64,000 nucleotides of DNA, from NCBI GenBank assembly GCA_015056925.1, contig SVFJ01000002.1, positions 43,484 to 107,483 of the forward strand. Direction: 5' to 3'. The DNA is from Lachnospiraceae bacterium (lineage in GTDB: Bacteria; Bacillota; Clostridia; Lachnospirales; Lachnospiraceae). The notes under the pieces are model-generated. The model did not search any database. It was given only the letters and a program-made list of their open reading frames with translations, and was not told where the DNA came from. The translations under genes and the position numbers were made by a program. Positions 28,875-39,700 of this stretch are shown in pieces. How positions within the stretch are numbered: position 1 is the stretch's first letter; every line of letters starts with the position of its first letter.

Positions 28875-29939
28875 TTATATTTCCGATGCAGACTTAGCAA
28901 TTCCACTACTCTGCCTAATCACCAGCTTCGGTGTAACAGTCTGCAACATAGACACTTCTTTTCCTTCAATTACAGCTATTGCTGTTGCGATCAGTTTTCT
29001 ACCAAACTCCTCATAATCATAATCTACACTTGTAAGATTAGGAACCGCAATACTCGTCAAAAAAGTATTATCCTGACTCACCACAGAAATATCCTCTGGA
29101 ATACGATATCCATGCTCCAAAATACTTCGAACAGCACCTACTGCCGAAAAGTCATTAATTGCCACAACCGCTGTTGGAACAGTACCCTGTTCAAAAATCT
29201 TATTCATCAGCTCATAACCACTTTCTGCATTATAGCTCCCCTGCGTTAGCAACAGCTCCGGGCAAAAATCTATTTTATTCATCTGCAAAATCTGTTTATA
29301 ACGCTGCACTTTTATAAACGTAGATGAAACATCCATACTACCACCAATCATAGCAATCTTTCTATGATTCAAAGATAGTAAGTGCTCCATCAATAAATCC
29401 ATCACTTTCATAGCATCAATCTGTACCATATGACACTGTGTACCATCAAGCTTTCCCGTTACAATGACCGGTGTCGTAGTCATAATCTGATTGACAAATT
29501 CTGAATACTCTAAATTTGTCGACAAATCATCTACACTTCCACCTACCTGAATAATCGCATCAACCTTCTGCTCCTGCAGTTTCTCCAATAAGGCCTTCTC
29601 CTGTTCAAGAACATCTAAAGAATTACTTGATAATAACGTATATCCCGCCTCATGCGCTGCTTTTTCACATGCCACGAACAGCGCTGCATAGAACGGATTT
29701 CGAACATCAGCAGTCAACAAACCAATGACCTTACTTCGGGTATCTGCAAGTCCCCTTGCTAAGGCATTCGGTTTGAAATTATACTTTTCAATCAATTGAA
29801 GCACACGCTCCTTCTTCTCAGGCCGTACCTTGGCACTGCCGGTAAGTACTCTAGACACTGTAGATGGCGATACTCCCGCTTCTCGCGCAATATCATATAT
29901 CGTAATTGCTTTATTTTCATTTGTTCTTGATACTTGCAT
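28875..29939 (-). CDS. LacI family transcriptional regulator
   Basis: ITIYDIAREAGVSPSTVSRVLTGSAKVRPEKKERVLQLIEKYNFKPNALARGL. Confidence 0.95.
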   Translation of the reverse strand: MQVSRTNENKAITIYDIAREAGVSPSTVSRVLTGSAKVRPEKKERVLQLIEKYNFKPNALARGLADTRSKVIGLLTADVRNPFYAALFVACEKAAHEAGYTLLSSNSLDVLEQEKALLEKLQEQKVDAIIQVGGSVDDLSTNLEYSEFVNQIMTTTPVIVTGKLDGTQCHMVQIDAMKVMDLLMEHLLSLNHRKIAMIGGSMDVSSTFIKVQRYKQILQMNKIDFCPELLLTQGSYNAESGYELMNKIFEQGTVPTAVVAINDFSAVGAVRSILEHGYRIPEDISVVSQDNTFLTSIAVPNLTSVDYDYEEFGRKLIATAIAVIEGKEVSMLQTVTPKLVIRQSSGIAKSASEI

Positions 29940-29962
29940 TGCATTTTCTCCAATAAAATATT

Positions 29963-29976
29963 TGAAACCGATTTCT
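29963..29976. promoter_or_regulatory. Candidate autoregulatory LacI-family operator upstream of lacI
   Basis: tgaaaccgatttct. Confidence 0.6.
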
Positions 29977-30056
29977 TACACACTAATCATAGCTTATAAA
30001 AAAGCTACCTGTCAAGTGCACAGCTATTTTTAAATCATAAGAATTTTCTAATTATT

Positions 30057-30093
30057 TAAAAACAGGTAGTCAGCTCTATCACCAACTACCTGC
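30057..30093 (-). terminator. lepA terminator
   Basis: Minus strand: caggtagttggtgatagagctgactacctgttttt. Confidence 0.8.
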
Positions 30094-30101
30094 ACCTTAA
30101 C

Positions 30102-31919
30102 CTATTTACCTTCATCAAGCTTCAGAACAGACATAAATGCCTTCTGCGGTATCTCCACATTACCAACCTGACGCATTCTCTTCTTACCTTCCTTCTGCTT
30201 CTCTAAGAGCTTCTTCTTACGGGTAATATCACCACCATAACACTTAGCCAATACGTCCTTGCGCATCGCCTTAACAGTCTCTCTGGCGATAACCTTACCA
30301 CCAACTGCTGCCTGAATCGGAATCTCGAATAAGTGTCTTGGAATCTCATCCTTTAATCTCTCGCACATTCTTCTGCCACGCTCATAAGCAGACTCCTTAT
30401 GCACGATAAAGGAAAGTGCATCCACTTCCTCCTTATTAATCAGTATATCCAGCTTCACAAGCTCAGACTGCTCATAGCCCTTAATATCATAGTCAAAGGA
30501 CGCATAGCCTCTTGAGCGTGACTTCAAAGCATCAAAGAAGTCATAAATAATCTCATTTAACGGTAACTCATACTTCAAGAGTGCTCTCGTACCCTCTACG
30601 TATTCCATACCCAGATATCTGCCTCGTCTTTCCTGACAAAGCTCCATAATCGAACCAATAAACTCTGTTGTTACCATAATCTCAGCAGTAACAATCGGTT
30701 CCTCCATATAGTCAATCTCTGACGGGTCCGGTAAGTTCGACGGATTGGTTAACTCAATCACCTCACCATTGGTCTTATATACCTTATAAATAACGCCCGG
30801 AGCTGTTGTAACCAAATCAAGATTGTACTCTCGCTCTAATCTCTCCTGAATAATCTCAAGATGTAACAAACCTAAGAAACCACATCTGAAACCAAAACCA
30901 AGTGCAATCGATGTCTCCGGCTCATAATGCAATGAAGCATCATTCAGCTGAAGCTTCTCCAGAGCATCTCGTAAATCCGGATACTTCGCTCCATCTGCAG
31001 GATATAATCCGCAATAAACCATGGATTGAACCTTTTTATAACCGGGTAATGGCTCTGCACACGGACGATTTGCATCCGTAACCGTATCACCCACTGCTGT
31101 ATCCTTTACATTCTTAATGGAAGCCGTAATATATCCAACCATACCGGCTGACAGCTCCTCACACGGAATAAACTGACCTGCACCAAAGTAACCAACCTCA
31201 ACAACATCTGCTGTGGCACCTGTTGCCATCATACGAATCTTAGTTCCCTTTGAAACCTTACCCTCCATCAGGCGACAGAAGATAATAACACCCTTATAGG
31301 AATCATATAGTGAGTCAAAGATTAACGCCTGCAATGGGTTATCTGCACTGCCCTTTGGTGCCGGAATCTTCTCTACAATCGCCTCTAATACATCCTCAAT
31401 ACCAATACCATTCTTCGCTGAAATCAAAGGTGCATCCTGTGCCTCAAGACCAATAACATCCTCAATCTCATTCTTCACCCAGTCAGGCTGGGCACTTGGT
31501 AAATCTATCTTATTAATAACAGGGAATACATCCAAATCATGGTCCAATGCAAGATAAACATTTGCCAAGGTCTGTGCCTCAATTCCCTGTGCCGCATCCA
31601 CTACCAGAATCGCGCCATCACATGCAGCTAACGCTCTACTTACCTCATAGTTAAAGTCAACATGTCCCGGAGTATCAATTAAATTAAAGATATACTCCTC
31701 GCCATTCTGCGCTTTATATACAGTTCTAACAGACTGCGCCTTAATCGTGATACCACGTTCTCTCTCTAGCTCCATATTATCCAGAACCTGCTCCTGCATC
31801 TCTCTACTGGTCAAAAGTCCTGTCTTCTCTATAATTCTGTCTGCCAACGTTGACTTACCATGATCGATATGTGCAACAATACAGAAATTCCTGATTTTAC
31901 TCTGGTCTATCTGCGACAT
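30102..31919 (-). CDS. lepA: Elongation factor 4 (LepA)
   Basis: [34 protein letters not shown]...[11 protein letters not shown]. Confidence 0.98.
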   Translation of the reverse strand: MSQIDQSKIRNFCIVAHIDHGKSTLADRIIEKTGLLTSREMQEQVLDNMELERERGITIKAQSVRTVYKAQNGEEYIFNLIDTPGHVDFNYEVSRALAACDGAILVVDAAQGIEAQTLANVYLALDHDLDVFPVINKIDLPSAQPDWVKNEIEDVIGLEAQDAPLISAKNGIGIEDVLEAIVEKIPAPKGSADNPLQALIFDSLYDSYKGVIIFCRLMEGKVSKGTKIRMMATGATADVVEVGYFGAGQFIPCEELSAGMVGYITASIKNVKDTAVGDTVTDANRPCAEPLPGYKKVQSMVYCGLYPADGAKYPDLRDALEKLQLNDASLHYEPETSIALGFGFRCGFLGLLHLEIIQERLEREYNLDLVTTAPGVIYKVYKTNGEVIELTNPSNLPDPSEIDYMEEPIVTAEIMVTTEFIGSIMELCQERRGRYLGMEYVEGTRALLKYELPLNEIIYDFFDALKSRSRGYASFDYDIKGYEQSELVKLDILINKEEVDALSFIVHKESAYERGRRMCERLKDEIPRHLFEIPIQAAVGGKVIARETVKAMRKDVLAKCYGGDITRKKKLLEKQKEGKKRMRQVGNVEIPQKAFMSVLKLDEGK

Positions 31920-32016
31920 AATCTTCCTCCAAACTCTTCCAATCTATGTGTTTTCATAATCCGTTTAAGTATAACACATAAAATATGGAATTGTCTATGG
32001 AGGAAAATCCTATTAT

Positions 32017-33201
32017 TCACCCGTCTTCTCCCTTTAAAACCATTGCAATTATATGCGCCAAAGGCTCACAGGCATTCATAGCCTCCTCTACCGTATTGGT
32101 CTGTGCCCCCAACTCCACTAAAAGACTTTTGGCACGATAATGCATATTGTAGCGATAACCCTTTAAATATATTTTTCTGGTAATGTCAGGATAATACTCC
32201 TGTGCCGCCAGATTCATCTGAAAGGCAAAGGACAGATTATCCTGTACATAAGGATTTGGCAAAGAGGTTAATTCTCCCATAGCCCTCGTATAGCTTAATC
32301 CATTAAAGAACATGAACTTTGCAACTTCTTTTCCCTGCACCGTAGTCACCAGCTTCGTATCCTCAGGAACCGCATCTCTATGTAGGTCTATGATAACCTC
32401 TATGGTAGGATACTCTGCAAGTACGGCTTCCACTCCCTTTGCAGCCTCAGTATATGCATAATCACGACTCTCCACGTCGTACTGCCCCAAATGATGAATC
32501 ACATTGAAGCCGTATTGGTCTCGTAGTATCCTTGTCAGATATTCCCCTACTCCCATAATGGTTGTCTCAGCCCGCGCCGGGTCTGAGTCAACATAGGTTT
32601 CTTGTGAATGTGTATGATAAATCAATATCTGTGGTTGTGAGTTGTCCTGTTTTAATGTTGCATCAAAGCCCATCAGCTTATCATAAACCAACTGTGATTC
32701 CTTGATTTGTGTCGTTGCATCCTCCGTATAAAATTTCCCTTTTACAAAAGCCATGTCTGAAAGCTGCTCCTTCGTATAGACAACACTCTTCTCCTTCGCA
32801 GGTCGAAAACCGTCTTCATCTATATAAATGACATCACTTGCAGATGCCTCATTTGCAGCCTCAGCTTCCTGCTCATCTGTTGAATCAGGAACTGTCTGCA
32901 TCGATATTGCCTCCTGTTTCTTGGTTTCTGCATCAGAAGCTGTCACTTCCCCCTCACTACTTTCCTGTACCTGAGCAGTCTCCTGTATGTCCTTATTTTC
33001 TTCCTGCATCATACGTATCAGTTCCTCACCACTATAAGGCTGCGCTGACTGTGTAGCATATACATATTCCTGTGTATCCTCCAAAAAGCTTACCATTGGT
33101 ATCTGTTCCCATATATTCTCATAAACAGTAACCGCCGGATTATCTTTTGGTTCACTGTCCATATATCCAACCAAAGGCTGCACCATAAGAAGCAACCACA
33201 T
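32017..33201 (-). CDS. spoIIP: Stage II sporulation protein P (real start may lie upstream, see findings)
   Basis: QPQILIYHTHSQETYVDSDPARAETTIMGVGEYLTRILRDQYGFNVIHHLGQYD...VIIDLHRDAV; adjacent to gpr. Confidence 0.9.
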   Translation of the reverse strand: MWLLLMVQPLVGYMDSEPKDNPAVTVYENIWEQIPMVSFLEDTQEYVYATQSAQPYSGEELIRMMQEENKDIQETAQVQESSEGEVTASDAETKKQEAISMQTVPDSTDEQEAEAANEASASDVIYIDEDGFRPAKEKSVVYTKEQLSDMAFVKGKFYTEDATTQIKESQLVYDKLMGFDATLKQDNSQPQILIYHTHSQETYVDSDPARAETTIMGVGEYLTRILRDQYGFNVIHHLGQYDVESRDYAYTEAAKGVEAVLAEYPTIEVIIDLHRDAVPEDTKLVTTVQGKEVAKFMFFNGLSYTRAMGELTSLPNPYVQDNLSFAFQMNLAAQEYYPDITRKIYLKGYRYNMHYRAKSLLVELGAQTNTVEEAMNACEPLAHIIAMVLKGEDG

Positions 33202-33253
33202 TATCAGCTTTTCTGCAAATTCACGAATCTCTCATCTCCCCCTTCCGACCCGG

Positions 33254-34159
33254 CTATATCGAAAGTGCGATGTTAATCGCCTCTGCCAGTGTCTCACTTA
33301 ATCTCTTGGTAATTTCATCAATATTTTTGGTGGTCACATACATATTATGGAGCTGTGAATTTTCTCTTGCCCGATAACAAATCGTACGTGCATGAACATC
33401 CTCTGCTGAAGTCATCTCCTCAAGCGCATCTACAACAATTGTCTGTGCATCCACTACCATAGGCACTCCAATCGCAATTACAGGAATCCCAAGGCTATCC
33501 TTACACAAAGCATCTCTATGATTTCCCACTCCTGAGCCCGGTTGTATTCCTGCATCAGAAATCTGCACGGTACGGCTCAAACGCTTCGTACTTCGTGCCG
33601 CCAATGCATCTATTACTATAACTATGTCCGGCTTAGTCTCCTTTATGACTCCTTTTACAATTTCCAAGGTTTCCATACCTGTCTTTGCCATAACACCGGG
33701 TATCAGACTGCTAATACTATGCATCTGTCTGCCGCTATATGCCTGTTTTCCATACTCTCTTAATATATGTCTTGTGATATTCAGATTATCCACTGTACTC
33801 GGCCCCAAAGCATCTGCTGTCACATCACGATTGCCAAGCCCTACCACCAGCACTGACTTCTCCTTATGAATATCAGGCAGAACATCTTTAAGCTCTCTTG
33901 CCAGTTCCTTTGCAATACTTGCATGATATTCTTCATCATCCTCCTGAAGGCTCGGTGCTTCAACAGTAATATAGGTTCCTACCGGCTTTCCCATACTCTT
34001 TGCAGCGTTTCTCGTCTTTATCATTACCTTTGTAACACGAACCTCCTCAAGACAACGATACTCCTCAATGGCAATACCGTGCATATGCTCCGCATCTGCC
34101 CGTTTCATTTCCTCTGTTGCTTCCAATGCCAGGTCCGTTCTAATCTGATAATCCTTCAT
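33254..34159 (-). CDS. gpr: GPR spore endopeptidase
   Basis: MKDYQIRTDLALEATEEM...VLVVGLGNRDVTADALGPSTVDNLNITRHI; divergent from rpsT. Confidence 0.95.
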   Translation of the reverse strand: MKDYQIRTDLALEATEEMKRADAEHMHGIAIEEYRCLEEVRVTKVMIKTRNAAKSMGKPVGTYITVEAPSLQEDDEEYHASIAKELARELKDVLPDIHKEKSVLVVGLGNRDVTADALGPSTVDNLNITRHILREYGKQAYSGRQMHSISSLIPGVMAKTGMETLEIVKGVIKETKPDIVIVIDALAARSTKRLSRTVQISDAGIQPGSGVGNHRDALCKDSLGIPVIAIGVPMVVDAQTIVVDALEEMTSAEDVHARTICYRARENSQLHNMYVTTKNIDEITKRLSETLAEAINIALSI

Positions 34160-34354
34160 AACACATCCATACCTTTCCAAAAATCATAATATATCCATAT
34201 TTTTCTCGTTTTTTTTCAGAATATGTATTGACAGAAACAGTTCCATAAATTACAATATTTGAGTATGTTTACATTAGAACGTCCGTGTCCGGATTTAATG
34301 AAACATTTTCATTTGTACGAATACATGATTTTATGAAAATGGGAGGTGTTAAGC

Positions 34355-34618
34355 ATGGCAAACATCAAATCTGCAAAGAAGAGAATTTTAGTTAATCAGA
34401 CAAAGGCTGACAGAAATAAGGCTATCAAATCTGGTGTTAAGACTGCTATCAAGAAAGTATATGCAGCTGTTGAAGCTAATGATAAGGAAGCTGCTGCTGC
34501 AGCTTTATTAAACGCTACTAGCGTTATTGATAAAGCTACATCTAAGGGCGTATATCATAAGAATTATGCTTCTAGAAAAGTTTCTCGCTTATCAAAAGCT
34601 GTTAACCAGATGGCTTAA
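34355..34618 (+). CDS. rpsT: Small ribosomal subunit protein S20
   Basis: MANIKSAKKRILVNQTKADRNKAIKSGVKTAIKK; gggaggt RBS. Confidence 0.97.
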   Translation: MANIKSAKKRILVNQTKADRNKAIKSGVKTAIKKVYAAVEANDKEAAAAALLNATSVIDKATSKGVYHKNYASRKVSRLSKAVNQMA

Positions 34619-34640
34619 TCGATATATAGAGACATTTTAA

Positions 34641-34675
34641 ACAGTCCATACCGTCATGTGGACTGTTTTCTTTTT
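34641..34675 (+). terminator. rpsT terminator
   Basis: acagtcca-taccgtcatg-tggactgttttcttttt. Confidence 0.85.
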
Positions 34676-34697
34676 GCGTGAAAGCAATGAGCCGTGC

Positions 34698-34758
34698 AAT
34701 AAAATAAGAAGATAAGAAATGATTGCTTGCAAGCACTTTCTTATCTTCTTATTTTATT
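34698..34758. repeat. Perfect 22-bp inverted repeat with 17-nt loop
   Basis: aataaaataagaagataagaaa ... tttcttatcttcttattttatt. Confidence 0.9.
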
Positions 34759-34785
34759 ATAGGGCGAATGCCCACGAACGAGCAA

Positions 34786-34828
34786 GCGAAGCTTGCGAGT
34801 GGCGCACGGCGAAGCTTGCGAGTGGCGC
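34786..34828. repeat. Two 20-bp direct copies of gcgaagcttgcgagtggcgc (34786-34805, 34809-34828)
   Basis: Read directly; the first is embedded in hairpin GCAAGC-GAA-GCTTGC. Confidence 0.9.
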
Positions 34829-34833
34829 CCGAC

Positions 34834-35103
34834 TCACTCGCGATATTTCACCAACGGATAGCGCTCATTCATCCATGCTATCGCCTCTGCCAATCCATCT
34901 TCATTGAACGCAAAGTACTCCGTTAGCTTCTTCTCTTCCTTTGTTGCACCAAAGCAAAAAGGCTCCGGCCAGATATACACCTGCAGCTTCTTCTCTTCCT
35001 CTACCGTTGCCTGTCGAAGCATGAATCGCATTCCTTGATGGCTTCCCGTAAAATCTTCCTTCTTAACAAAGTTTAAAGACAGGAAATCCTTTCTTTCCAG
35101 CAT
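34834..35103 (-). CDS. Hypothetical protein (89 aa), next to a HAD hydrolase gene
   Basis: Intact ORF with 3-bp spacing after the HAD gene on the same strand. Confidence 0.65.
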   Translation of the reverse strand: MLERKDFLSLNFVKKEDFTGSHQGMRFMLRQATVEEEKKLQVYIWPEPFCFGATKEEKKLTEYFAFNEDGLAEAIAWMNERYPLVKYRE

Positions 35104-35106
35104 TAT

Positions 35107-35829
35107 CTACACCTCCACACCGGTCTGTGTAAGCACCTCTGTCAAAGCACCTTCCTTAGAAATATACTTATATTCCGCCTCTGCCGGCTCATGGAAGACA
35201 GGATATCTGTTAATATAAAAGGCATCCATTCCTGCCGCAACAGCACCTGCCACATCTGACTTCAGCTCATTTCCTATCATCACACACTCCTGCTTATCAA
35301 GTTCATAACGCTCACACAGAATATTATAAAAGTCGGGGTCCGGCTTCATACATCCCTCATCCGAAGAAATCAGAATGCCATCAAAATACGGTATAAGCCC
35401 CGTCTCTTCTAACTCCTGCCATGTAAAGCTTCTCTGCGCATTGGATAAGAGATATATCTTCTTCCCTGCACGTCTCAAAGCATCCAGTGTTGAAAGTGTA
35501 TCCGGGAACAGACACAAATAAATCAATGACAGACGTCTGAAATTCTCGCAGCAATACTTTACCTCGTCCTCTGATACAAAATATCCATTCCACCAGAATA
35601 CCTCTCTAAACACATCTTCAATCTGTATCTCCGGTCTTGTATGCTCACTTGGCATCTGACGATAGCGTTTCTCAATTAATGTATAAAATCTCTGAAACTT
35701 TCTCCACGAAAAAGCATATCCTTCCTTACGAAGCCATTTGGCATATTTCTTAAAGAAATTCTTACTGCTCTCATCTGTATGAATATCAATCAATGTTCCA
35801 TATAGGTCAAAAATATAATTCTGATACAT
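35107..35829 (-). CDS. HAD family hydrolase
   Basis: MYQNYIFDLYGTLIDIHTDE; KIYLLSNAQRSF; KPDPDFYNIL; CVMIGNELKSDVAGAVAAGM. Confidence 0.93.
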   Translation of the reverse strand: MYQNYIFDLYGTLIDIHTDESSKNFFKKYAKWLRKEGYAFSWRKFQRFYTLIEKRYRQMPSEHTRPEIQIEDVFREVFWWNGYFVSEDEVKYCCENFRRLSLIYLCLFPDTLSTLDALRRAGKKIYLLSNAQRSFTWQELEETGLIPYFDGILISSDEGCMKPDPDFYNILCERYELDKQECVMIGNELKSDVAGAVAAGMDAFYINRYPVFHEPAEAEYKYISKEGALTEVLTQTGVEV

Positions 35830-35844
35830 ATACCATCCTCCATC

Positions 35845-36732
35845 CTATAATAATACCGAGTCCTCAAAATCAGGAATAAAGCTTTCTGTCGCTGTATCTC
35901 CCTCCTGAATAAAAGCATTCTCAATTCCTATGGAAAGAGCATAATCAATAACCCTCTCGTACTCTCTTGGCGTAATCCTGCGATTAATCTCAGGATAATC
36001 CTTCATAGCCTCTAACGGCGTATATTGATTCATAATACTAATATAAATATCATTTCCATAGGTCTCATACAAATATTTCAGAACCGCCTTGGAATCCCTT
36101 GTATTCCCCGGCAATATCATATGTCTTACCACAACTCCACGCTTTAGCAAGTCATCTTCAAACACCGGCGTGCCTACCTGTCTTATCATCTCCGCAATCG
36201 CTGCCGATGCTACCTCAAAATAATCCGGTGCATTGGAATACCTCGCCGCCAAGTCTCTACTATAATACTTACAATCCGGCAGATAAATATCGACCAGCCC
36301 CTCAAGCATCCGCAAGGTCTCTACCTTTTCATAGCTCCCTGTGTTATATACAATAGGAATCACCAATCCCTGCTGCTTTGCTAACTCCAAGGCTTCCACA
36401 ATCTGCAGTACATAGTGTGAAGGAGTCACAAGATTAATATTATGTGCCTTCTTCTCTTGTAGCTTTAAGAAAATTTCCGCCAGACGACTGACGGAAATCT
36501 CTTCTCCCAAATCTGCTAATGCTATTTTCCTATTCTGACAATATACGCATCGCAATGCACATCCGGTAAAAAACACTGTACCGGAGCCATAAGTTCCACT
36601 TATCGGCGGCTCTTCCCACATATGAAGCGATGCTCTTGCCACACGAAGCTCTCCCGATACACCACAGTAACCATTCCTGCCATGTTCTCTGTCTGCCTGA
36701 CAGCCTCTTGGACACAAATCACATACTGCCAT
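35845..36732 (-). CDS. Radical SAM protein, PflA-activase-like (PflX-type)
   Basis: MAVCDLCPRGCQADREHGRNGYCGVSG... TGCALRCVYCQN motif; TGATG overlap with the kinase stop. Confidence 0.88.
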   Translation of the reverse strand: MAVCDLCPRGCQADREHGRNGYCGVSGELRVARASLHMWEEPPISGTYGSGTVFFTGCALRCVYCQNRKIALADLGEEISVSRLAEIFLKLQEKKAHNINLVTPSHYVLQIVEALELAKQQGLVIPIVYNTGSYEKVETLRMLEGLVDIYLPDCKYYSRDLAARYSNAPDYFEVASAAIAEMIRQVGTPVFEDDLLKRGVVVRHMILPGNTRDSKAVLKYLYETYGNDIYISIMNQYTPLEAMKDYPEINRRITPREYERVIDYALSIGIENAFIQEGDTATESFIPDFEDSVLL

Positions 36733-39700
36733 CAGCCAACCTCCAAAAGCCACTTATTCAGGCAACGATATACCTCATCCGGTTCTATCGGCTTAGAAAT
36801 GTGACCATTCATTCCACTATTGTATGATTTTTCCACATCAGTAGCCAGCGCATTTGCAGTCATGGCAATAATTGGAATCTTCTTACAATCTTCTCTTTCT
36901 ATACTTCTGATAGCCATAGTAGCCTCATCGCCCTTCATAATCGGCATACGAATATCCATGAAAATCAAATCATAAGTTCCCTCTGCAGCGTCACGAACCA
37001 TCTCTACTGCTTCCTTACCATTGTGCGCTTCATCAATAGCAAGCTCTGTATCCTCCAGGAAGCCTTTTACAATTTCCATATTAATACGCTTATCCTCGAC
37101 AATCAAAACACGTTTACCCGTGTATTTATGCCGTTTTGCCGGCTCAAGTATAATCTCAAAATCATCAGCTGTATCACAAAGAACCATCGGAATACACACT
37201 GATACTTTGGTTCCTTTACCAACCTCACTATCAATCTCAATCGTTCCGCCCATGGTATCCACAAGATTCTTTACAATCGCCATACCAAGTCCCGTACCTT
37301 CAATCTTATTTGACAATGCAGTTTCTTCTCGCTCAAACGGTAAGAACACCTTACTGATAAACTCCTTACTCATACCGATACCATTATCTGTAATCACAAA
37401 TCTCATACTGCAATTATTCATGGTATCCCAGCTGTCTTCTATCGCTTCCAGACTAATCTGCCCATTCTCCTGCGTATATTTTACTGCATTCGATACCAGA
37501 TTGGTCAATATCTGCTTAATACGCACCTCGTCTGCGATTACACTTGCATGGCGTACCTTATCATAGCGAATCTCAAGACTTTGATTATTCGCCTGACATT
37601 TATTTGCGAAGACATTTTCCAACTCCACAAACAGCTTTTCAAGATTACAAGGCTTCTCATGAAGCTCCGTAATACCGCTTTCAATCTTATTCATATCCAG
37701 TACATCATTAATCAGTGCCAGCATATCCTCTGAAGAAGACATAATCACGTCAAGGCACTTGTTCACCTCATCCGCTTCCCCAAGACGCTTCTTCGCAAGA
37801 TAAGTCATACCAAGAATAGCATTCATAGGTGTTCTCAGGTCATGAGACATGTTGGAAAGGAATGAACTCTTCGCATGATTGGCACTCTCTGCCTGCTGCA
37901 AAGCCTTCTCCAAATCCTTGCTCTTCTTTGCTAAGAGCTTGGTCATCTCCAACTCCTTAGCCTTCACACGAAGCTCTCTTTGAAGTTGCTCTGCAACCCA
38001 CATCTCATGCTTCTTTGCTTCATCTATATTCTTAATCAAAATAACCATACGCGAACCGGAAGGAACCTTAACCTTTGTAATGTACTCATGGTAATAATGA
38101 ATATTCCCTTCCTTATCTACCAGACGGTATTCACATTCTGCCATACCATCCTGCTCATACTTGGCATCAGACAACTCTCTTTGAAACTTCTCCTTATCCT
38201 CCTCATGCACACTGTCCATGAAGGTTTGAAAAAAGTCCTCATAATTACCCTTCTCTGGAATTCCAAGAAGATTCTCCGAGCAATGAATAAACTCATACTT
38301 ATCTGCCTCTACATCTCGCGATGCAACCAGCATATATACATTGGTCAATGCAACAGAAGCCAATACCTCATTGGTACGAATCTGCATCTCCTCCGTATAG
38401 TCACACAACGCAAAAATCATCTTCTCATTGCCAACACCATACTCAGGAACCGGAAAACACTGCAATAGCTTCCAGTTACCATCATTAGACTCATAAATAA
38501 ACTCTATCTTCTTCTTGCCCTCTGCAAAATTATGCTTTACATCTTCTACATCTGTCAGCTGACGGAACATATCACGATACGGAGCTTTTGCCCATGTATG
38601 ATAAGCTCTCTCCATTAACTGTCCAAAATCTCCTGTCAGATTCTTAATGTAGTTACCATATCGCTCTGCAGAACGGATAATCTCATAGGAATCTGTATTC
38701 AAATCAACTACATATACCTCAAAATAGTCTCTACTAAAGTGCATCAGCATCTCATCTCTTTGTCTCTGCTCATTCTGCTGCTGCACAATACCAACGGCAT
38801 TCTTATATGAGAAAACAACCACAGGTTCATCCTCACTATAATTCCTTGCCTTGGTAATTTCCAACATAATCCACTCATTGGAATTCGTCTTATAGATGCA
38901 GGATACAACCGCCTGTCCCTTTTTAAACTTATTCATAATGTGGTTTGGCTGTATGGTTCTAAGGAAATTATTTCTATGTGATTCTGCAATGACTGACAAT
39001 GCATAATTTCCCAAAATCTCCAGGTAGCCCTTTGTCTCTGCCTCACACTTAAAGTCCTTCAGAACACACTTAAGCGGCTTTGCCTTCTCTGTCTTCAAAT
39101 TAATAACAGAAATCATCAAAAACTCATCTGTCAAAGTCGATAAAACATCTTTATTAAACTTCCTAATACTATAAAATCTGTTATTCAACAATAAAAATGT
39201 ACATATGCATAAAACAGTCGCCAAAACTCCTATCATCTGAATCAGATAGATGCGATTTATCGCTGCCCTTTCGCTTCTTTCTTCTGCCTCAAGACGCTTC
39301 CGCACATATCCGACAAACGCTGTCGTATTCTCAGACAAGTCATCCAACTGCTCGGTGTACTCACTGCTTATCAAATAATTCAACGCCTGTTTGTTATATT
39401 CCTGATTCTCTAAAATCGGCAAGTTATACTCATTCACATAGCGAATATAATTATTTACGATACCGTCATCTGCATACTGTTCTTCTGTAATCCCATGTTC
39501 TTCAAAAATCTTACGAAATGTCTCGACTTCCTTTGCTTCCAAGAGCGCATACTGCTTTCTCAGACCATCCAGTCTCCTAGACTCTTCTCCCTGCACCACA
39601 ACCTGTTCAAGCTGCTTTAACGCAATATCTCTACCGCCCTCAATAAATACACAATCCCAATAGGTTCGCAAAAACTCCACATCCCCCGTCAACGCAAAGT

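Noticed and set aside
34719-34926. Short ORFs downstream of rpsT
   Set aside because: They run through the inverted and direct repeats and antisense to the ORF at 34834; no support for coding
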